In this document: positions 59,774 through 64,000 of the stretch, in pieces
Position numbering within the stretch: the stretch's first letter is position 1
Layout of the letters: each line of letters starts with the position of its first letter
Assembly (NCBI RefSeq): GCF_047511655.1
Contig: NC_133394.1
Coordinates: 112,181,343-112,245,342 of the forward strand
Direction of reading: 5' to 3'
Source of the DNA: Castor canadensis
Lineage: Eukaryota; Chordata; Mammalia; Rodentia; Castoridae
DNA: 64,000 nt
The notes under the pieces: generated by a model
Seen by the model: the letters and a program-made list of their open reading frames with translations, nothing else
Told to the model about the DNA's origin: nothing
Database searches by the model: none
Position numbers and translations under genes: made by a program

Positions 59774-60548
59774 TCTTCATAAGAAACCTCTCCCTCAGCT
59801 GCCATCCTGAGCTTCTAACAGGCGGATCATGGATATAAAACAATGGGTTGCCTGGCTCTAGCCAGTGAAGAAAATCACTGAAGATAAAGGCAGAGGAGGG
59901 TCTTCTCAGAGGTAGGAGAAATTCTGAATTGCAACAGTGTTACCCATGAAGTGTTACCACTCCCTGGATTACAGGCAGTCTAGCCAAAGAGATTGTTCCA
60001 AAAGTAGAAACACTGAAAGTACAAGCTTCCTCTTTCTTCTCTGGCTACCAGGAAGAAGGAGAGAAGGCGGGCTGCTGAAGGACATGAAGAGCAAGCCACT
60101 GGCACTGGAAAAGCAAATGACGGCTGACACAGCAAACTCGTCATGTTGACTGAAGAGACAAAAGTTGTTCATTGACAACCAGCAAGAGCCTGGGCCTCTG
60201 GAGTCAAGTGGGAAGCCCTAAAAAACTGATTCAAGTAAGAGAACCAAGGATCATGTGTTCCATATGGGAACCTACCAGTGAGAATCAAGTTGAGGATAGC
60301 TAATTACTAATGAGAATCTGCCAAAGTCCACCTGTGTCAATTTCTGTTTAAAACTTGTTCTATATATAAGCATTACAGCTCTATAAAAGACTGGAGTCTT
60401 TTAATGTTCACTAGGTCTCACTATTTATTAAAACAGCATTATATATAAAATACATTTTATATGAGTTATCAAAATATGAAAAATACAGTTTTAAATTTCA
60501 CATGCTTCAAGAGCAAGTTCCTAAAGTAATGATTTAAAGTTGAAGTGA

Positions 60549-60708
60549 GGCTGGGCTGGAGGCAGAGATCAGGATTGCAGTTCAAAGCCAGCCCCAAGCA
60601 AAAAAACCCATCATGAAAAAGGGCTGGTAGAGTGGCTCAAGTGGTAAGAGTGCCTGCCAACAAGCATGAAGCCTTGAGTTCAAACACAAGTGCCACCAAA
60701 AAAGTAAA
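60549..60708 (+). repeat. Composite SINE, 5'-shortened
   Basis: aggctgggctggaggcagag atcagg .. ttcaaagccagccccaagca .. agggctggtagagtggctca .. gccttgagttcaaacacaag. Confidence 0.85.
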
Positions 60709-60799
60709 ATATAAAAAAATAAAGTTGAAGTCAAGGCCTGAAGTCGAAGGTGAAACACCCTTGGACCATCAATATACACTTAAAAAAAAAAGAAGGAAA

Positions 60800-61012
60800 G
60801 GACGGGGGGAGTGGGCATAGCAAAGGGATAATGAGTGTGAATATGGTGGATGTATTTGTATCCATATATGAAGATAGAAAAATGAAACCTGTTGAAATTG
60901 TTCTAAGAGGGGAGGAACTGATGGAGAGGGTAAATCTAAATATGTTATAAGCACATATGTAAATATCACAGTGTGTCCCTCTGTACAACTATTATATGCT
61001 AATAAAAAAAAG
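60800..61012 (+). mobile_element. L1 3' UTR end, 5'-truncated
   Basis: ataatgagtgtgaatatggt ggatgtattt .. aaatgaaacctgttgaaatt .. cagtgtgtccctctgtacaa ctattatatgctaataaaaa. Same family as 48205-48740. Confidence 0.75.
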
Positions 61013-62153
61013 CTGAAGTGAATGTCTAGGAGTTCAAATCTCTACTGAGTCCTTTACTTTAAATACAGAGGGATGTTACCTATGAGGGAATATGGACTTG
61101 AACATGTAAGGTCAGAACTACAATGCAGGAAAGGGGAGACAGAGGGTCTAATCTGTACAGTATTTAATTATTCATTTCCTCATGGGTTATTCACTGTCTA
61201 CAAAGCCAGGTCCTGCTGTAGGCACAAGTGATAAAGCGAGTTGGGTCAGAGAAGATTAGTTTTATGGAGCTTACGTTCTGCTCTATACATCTTCTTTTAC
61301 CTTCCACAAGACCTGGTGCCCCCAATTACTGAGGCTCAGAAAAGCAGACAAGAGGCACTGCAGACTCCCAGGCCCATGTTATTTCTATCGGACCTTGTGG
61401 GTGACAAATGCCCCAGTACATTCTCTTTCAACAATTACTGAAACCAGCTCCTCCCTTATTGTCCCCAACCACCCCAGAAGACCTCTTGAAGGGCAAGTAG
61501 GTGAAACAGAAAATAGCTTCAGAAAGGAATGTTTAGAAAGCTATTTTTATGGGTACCTTGCTGCCTTTCCTCCCTTTATGGGAAGGAAGCAGAAACCGGG
61601 CTCCAGCCACAGAATAAACTCCAGAAGAGTTGTGTAATACCAACAGAAGCTGAAACTGACAGCTAGTGGGTTACTGAAGAGCTCTGAAAAGTTCCTCTGG
61701 TGGAAAACCAGGAATGACAGCAAGATTGGTTAAACTGATGAATGCCACAGCCAAAAGACCAGGGGAAAAAACCCAACTGGACTAAGCCCAGAGGAATTAG
61801 ATGAAGAGATGCTGGCTGAGTGGCTGGAGCCAATAAAAAAATTGATGAATCAAGAAAGGTCATTAATAAGCCATGCTTTAAAAATCAGTCCTCTAGCCAT
61901 AGGGGCTGAACTGCAGTGAGAGAGAGAGGACTGTAAGGGGCTCAGAAATCAGACGAGGGAAGGCTCACTAAGTGCAGGAAATATCTAGACCTCAGTCTCA
62001 TTTACAAGAATGGACAGGACACCTTTAGGAGGCTTGAAGTCTAGGATTTAGAGAAAATGGTCATTGAGGATCTACAATGTCTGAGCTGAAAATTACTTTG
62101 GCTACAAGGTCAAGTTATCCTCAGCATTAAAAACTCATTTCAGTCACTCAGAA

Positions 62154-62325
62154 TGAGCTGGGCATGGTGGTGCATGTCTTTATAATCACTACTTGAGAGG
62201 TGGAGGCAGTAGGATCACAAGTTCAAGGCCAGTATGGCAAAGCTAGTAGGCGATCCTATTTCAAGCCTAACATGTACAAGGCCCTGGGTTCAATCCCCGG
62301 CACCTCAAAAAACAAATTAAAAAAA
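62154..62325 (+). repeat. Fused B1-like / tRNA-like SINE
   Basis: gagctgggcatggtggtgca tgtctttataat .. caagttcaaggccagtatgg, then caaggccctgggttcaatcc ccggcacc and an A-rich tail; the middle is deleted. Confidence 0.85.
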
Positions 62326-62358
62326 AAATCTCCCAGAATGACTTGAATGAGAAGCCTA

Positions 62359-63189
62359 TGAGAACTGGACATAAGCAAGGCAAGATGGAGCTTAGCTGCT
62401 TTTCCTAAGATGTTTATCTGTAGGCCAAGATTGGCACAGCCCCAGCCACAGAAGAGGAAAATGAAGAACAGCTGCTTCTCCTAAGTTGTTTACATTCAGA
62501 GAAGCAGGAACACAGATTTCTCCTGTTACAATGTCATGCCCCTCCCCGAGAACCACTGCTCCACCCTGTTTACCACTGGATATAAAAGACTCACTGAAGG
62601 AGGATTTGAGGCTTTTGCTTTGGGAGTTTTTGCTTTGAGCTTTTGCTTGAGGCTTTTGGCTTTTTGGTGTGAGAGGCTTCTGGAAGGGAAAAGAATTGCT
62701 GAAGGAGAATTGCTAAAGGGGAACTGCTAGCAAGCCTGAGGGCCAACTGAGACTTTAAGAAAGCTAAAGAGAACATGGGACAGTGGAAGCCTGGGAGCAA
62801 AGACTTTAAGAGAGATTATGCTACAGAACAACTAAGAGAAAACATGGAACAAAGTGAGTCTAAAGAAAGAGACTTTAAAGAACAGAAAAGATGACTTTAA
62901 AAGCAAGGTTTTAAAGAAAGAACTTTAGAAGCAAGGTTTTAAAGAACTGTAAAGGAGTAAGGCCTTAAAGAATATAGATAAGAGAAAAGAAGCAGAGTAA
63001 ATGATGAGATTAATAAAGAAGCAATGAGGGTTGTGCGTCTCCACCCGATCACCCAACACACCTGATCCCACTTTCTGTCTAGCTTGTGTCTTTTCTGAAT
63101 CTCCAATCACTGCCCAGTTAGGTTCGGTAATAACCAGCAGAAAGAGAAAGCTTGCTCCAACAAGGGAGCAAGAGAAAAAGCTCGCTCCA
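62359..63189 (+). mobile_element. Endogenous retrovirus LTR (class II-like)
   Basis: About 830 bp running from a TG (tgagaactgg, start uncertain) to a CA at 63188-63189, two bases before a tRNA-type primer-binding site. Inside are TATAAAAG at 62581-62588 and AATAAA at 63012-63017, in the expected U3/R order. The region between them is made of degenerate gcttttgctttgggagtttt and gactttaaagaa-like repeats, so R is unusually long. It lies antisense to SRD5A3 inside its intron. No coding capacity. Confidence 0.7.
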
Positions 63190-63191
63190 GG

Positions 63192-63209
63192 TGGCACCTG
63201 AACAGGGAC
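63192..63209 (+). other. Retroviral primer-binding site, tRNA-Lys type
   Basis: 18 bases starting tggcacctgaac, matching the Lys-tRNA primer-binding site used by lentiviruses and many betaretrovirus-like elements at 16 of 18 positions. Confidence 0.75.
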
Positions 63210-63383
63210 TTAACTACGGGGGAACTCAAAGCCTGAGACGAGAAGACTCTCTCCAGGAAACGCCCATAATAGAGAAATAAACAAGGGACAGAAAAATAAG
63301 CAAAGTGAGCGGGAGAGTGAATTGAATACAGTCAGGTGTAAAAACATGGGAAATTCTGTATATAGAGTTTAAAAAGCTACGTT

Positions 63384-63625
63384 AAGAATTCTAAGGTAGA
63401 AAAAAGAATTGTAAGGTAGATGAATTAAGAATCATAAGGTAGAACAATTAAGAACTGTATGGTAGAAGAATTAAGCATTATATGGTAGGAGAATTATAAG
63501 GTAGAATTATCCGGTAGAAAAATTATATGATAGAAAATAATCTCTACAGTAGAATATAGTAGAAAAATTATAAGGTAAAATTATACAGTACAGTGTGGTA
63601 GAGAATTACAGTAGAGAATTATGGT
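63384..63625 (+). repeat. Degenerate AT-rich tandem repeat, core ggtagaa/gaattataa
   Basis: More than ten irregular copies of a 15-20 bp unit such as gaattataaggtagaa and aagaattctaaggtagaa, varying in length and sequence. Confidence 0.85.
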
Positions 63626-63642
63626 GGAGTGGTAGAGGACTT

Positions 63643-63726
63643 ATGATACAGTGGGAGAAGTAAGAAGTTAAAAGATTTTCCTCCATGATACAGTGGGAGA
63701 AGTAAGAAGTTAAAAGATTTTCCTCC
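63643..63726 (+). repeat. Perfect 42-bp tandem duplication
   Basis: The 42 bases starting atgatacagtgggagaagta and ending gattttcctcc occur at 63643-63684 and again, without a mismatch, at 63685-63726. Confidence 0.95.
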
Positions 63727-64000
63727 TCGGTAGCCCAGCCGGGATGTGGGACTCACCCTGTAAAGCAGTCATACAGTGATGGAAGCACGGAGCCATCAAC
63801 CCCACCTTAGAAGTAAAGTTCAGTCTGGAGATTCTGATTCAGGGTCAGATGAGGGTCAGGAGGACACTCCAGCCCATCAAGTACTGGGACCCATGCATGC
63901 AGGGTCACCTCCACAGACCAAGAGACTTCCACTCTTGCGAAGCGTCCCCTACAGGCTGCTTGCCTGTAGGTCAGAGAGGTTTTACCTTGCGTTTGAGAGA

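Larger units (their letters stand above)
59418..64000 (-). other. SRD5A3: SRD5A3 intron (partial, right edge of window)
   Basis: No earlier SRD5A3 exon was found on the minus strand up to 64000. Contents: SINEs at about 59678-59773, 60549-60708 and 62154-62325, an L1 3' end at about 60800-61012 and a retroviral LTR with leader from about 62359 onward. 61020-62150 holds nothing I can name. Confidence 0.75.
63210..64000 (+). mobile_element. Endogenous retrovirus leader / internal region, degenerate, continues past the edge
   Basis: After the primer-binding site comes a non-coding leader. A short Met-Gly frame begins near 63348 but stops after a few codons, so no functional gag start is present there. 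Then come an AT-rich GGTAGAA repeat field (63384-63625) and a 42-bp tandem duplication (63643-63726). From the ATG at 63779 a frame stays open to the window edge (74 codons), with an acidic Ser/Asp/Gly/Glu patch near its start. I cannot assign it and it may be a gag-derived remnant. Confidence 0.55.

Noticed and set aside
62925-63197. 90-codon minus-strand frame in the LTR
   Set aside because: Antisense to the LTR R/U5 region and the start of the primer site; a by-product of A-rich repeats.

Overview
The window is mammalian nuclear DNA. It has small exons separated by kilobase introns with GT/AG borders, a CpG-island promoter, long 3' UTRs and dense SINE/LINE debris. Three single-copy genes can be read exon by exon: the 3' part of CLOCK (+ strand, about 1-18.5 kb), all of TMEM165 (- strand, about 19.57-41.6 kb) and the last two coding exons of SRD5A3 (- strand, about 57.5-59.4 kb, continuing beyond the right edge). 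This is the conserved CLOCK / TMEM165 / SRD5A3 block, seen in the orientation opposite to human chromosome 4. The SINEs are B1-like modules joined to a tRNA-like module (gggctgg..gtggctcaagtggtagagc..). They point to a non-murid rodent; I think of the beaver/kangaroo-rat lineage (Castorimorpha) first, but that is a judgement from memory, not a search.

Layout. 1-11293: the last six coding exons of CLOCK, with perfect reading-phase continuity (371 residues plus stop). They include the exon corresponding to mouse exon 19 and a glutamine-rich activation region with a run of 19 Gln. 11294 to about 18.44 kb: a long CLOCK 3' UTR. About 18.5-19.57 kb: a short tail-to-tail gap holding a MIR. 19.57-41.6 kb: the six TMEM165 exons (324 residues, the same length as human) and a CpG-island promoter at 40.96-41.96 kb. 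41.96-57.4 kb: intergenic DNA with L1 3' ends, SINEs, an L2-like remnant, a pair of medium-length repeats and a U6 snRNA pseudogene. 57.4-64 kb: SRD5A3 3' UTR, final exon, penultimate exon and part of the next intron. That intron contains an LTR, primer-binding site and degenerate leader of an endogenous retrovirus running off the edge.

How the genes relate. CLOCK is the bHLH-PAS transcription factor of the circadian clock. TMEM165 is a Golgi Mn2+/Ca2+ transporter needed for glycosylation, and SRD5A3 is an ER enzyme of dolichol synthesis, so two glycosylation genes lie side by side in the same orientation. They are not an operon and each should have its own promoter.

I found no undescribed multi-gene system. 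The items worth a second look are the expanded CLOCK polyQ tract, the NAGNAG acceptor in CLOCK, composite SINEs with intact target-site duplications (including a nested block), and the odd repeat-filled leader of the retroviral element. All coordinates were read by eye; repeat ends are approximate, exon ends are exact unless stated.
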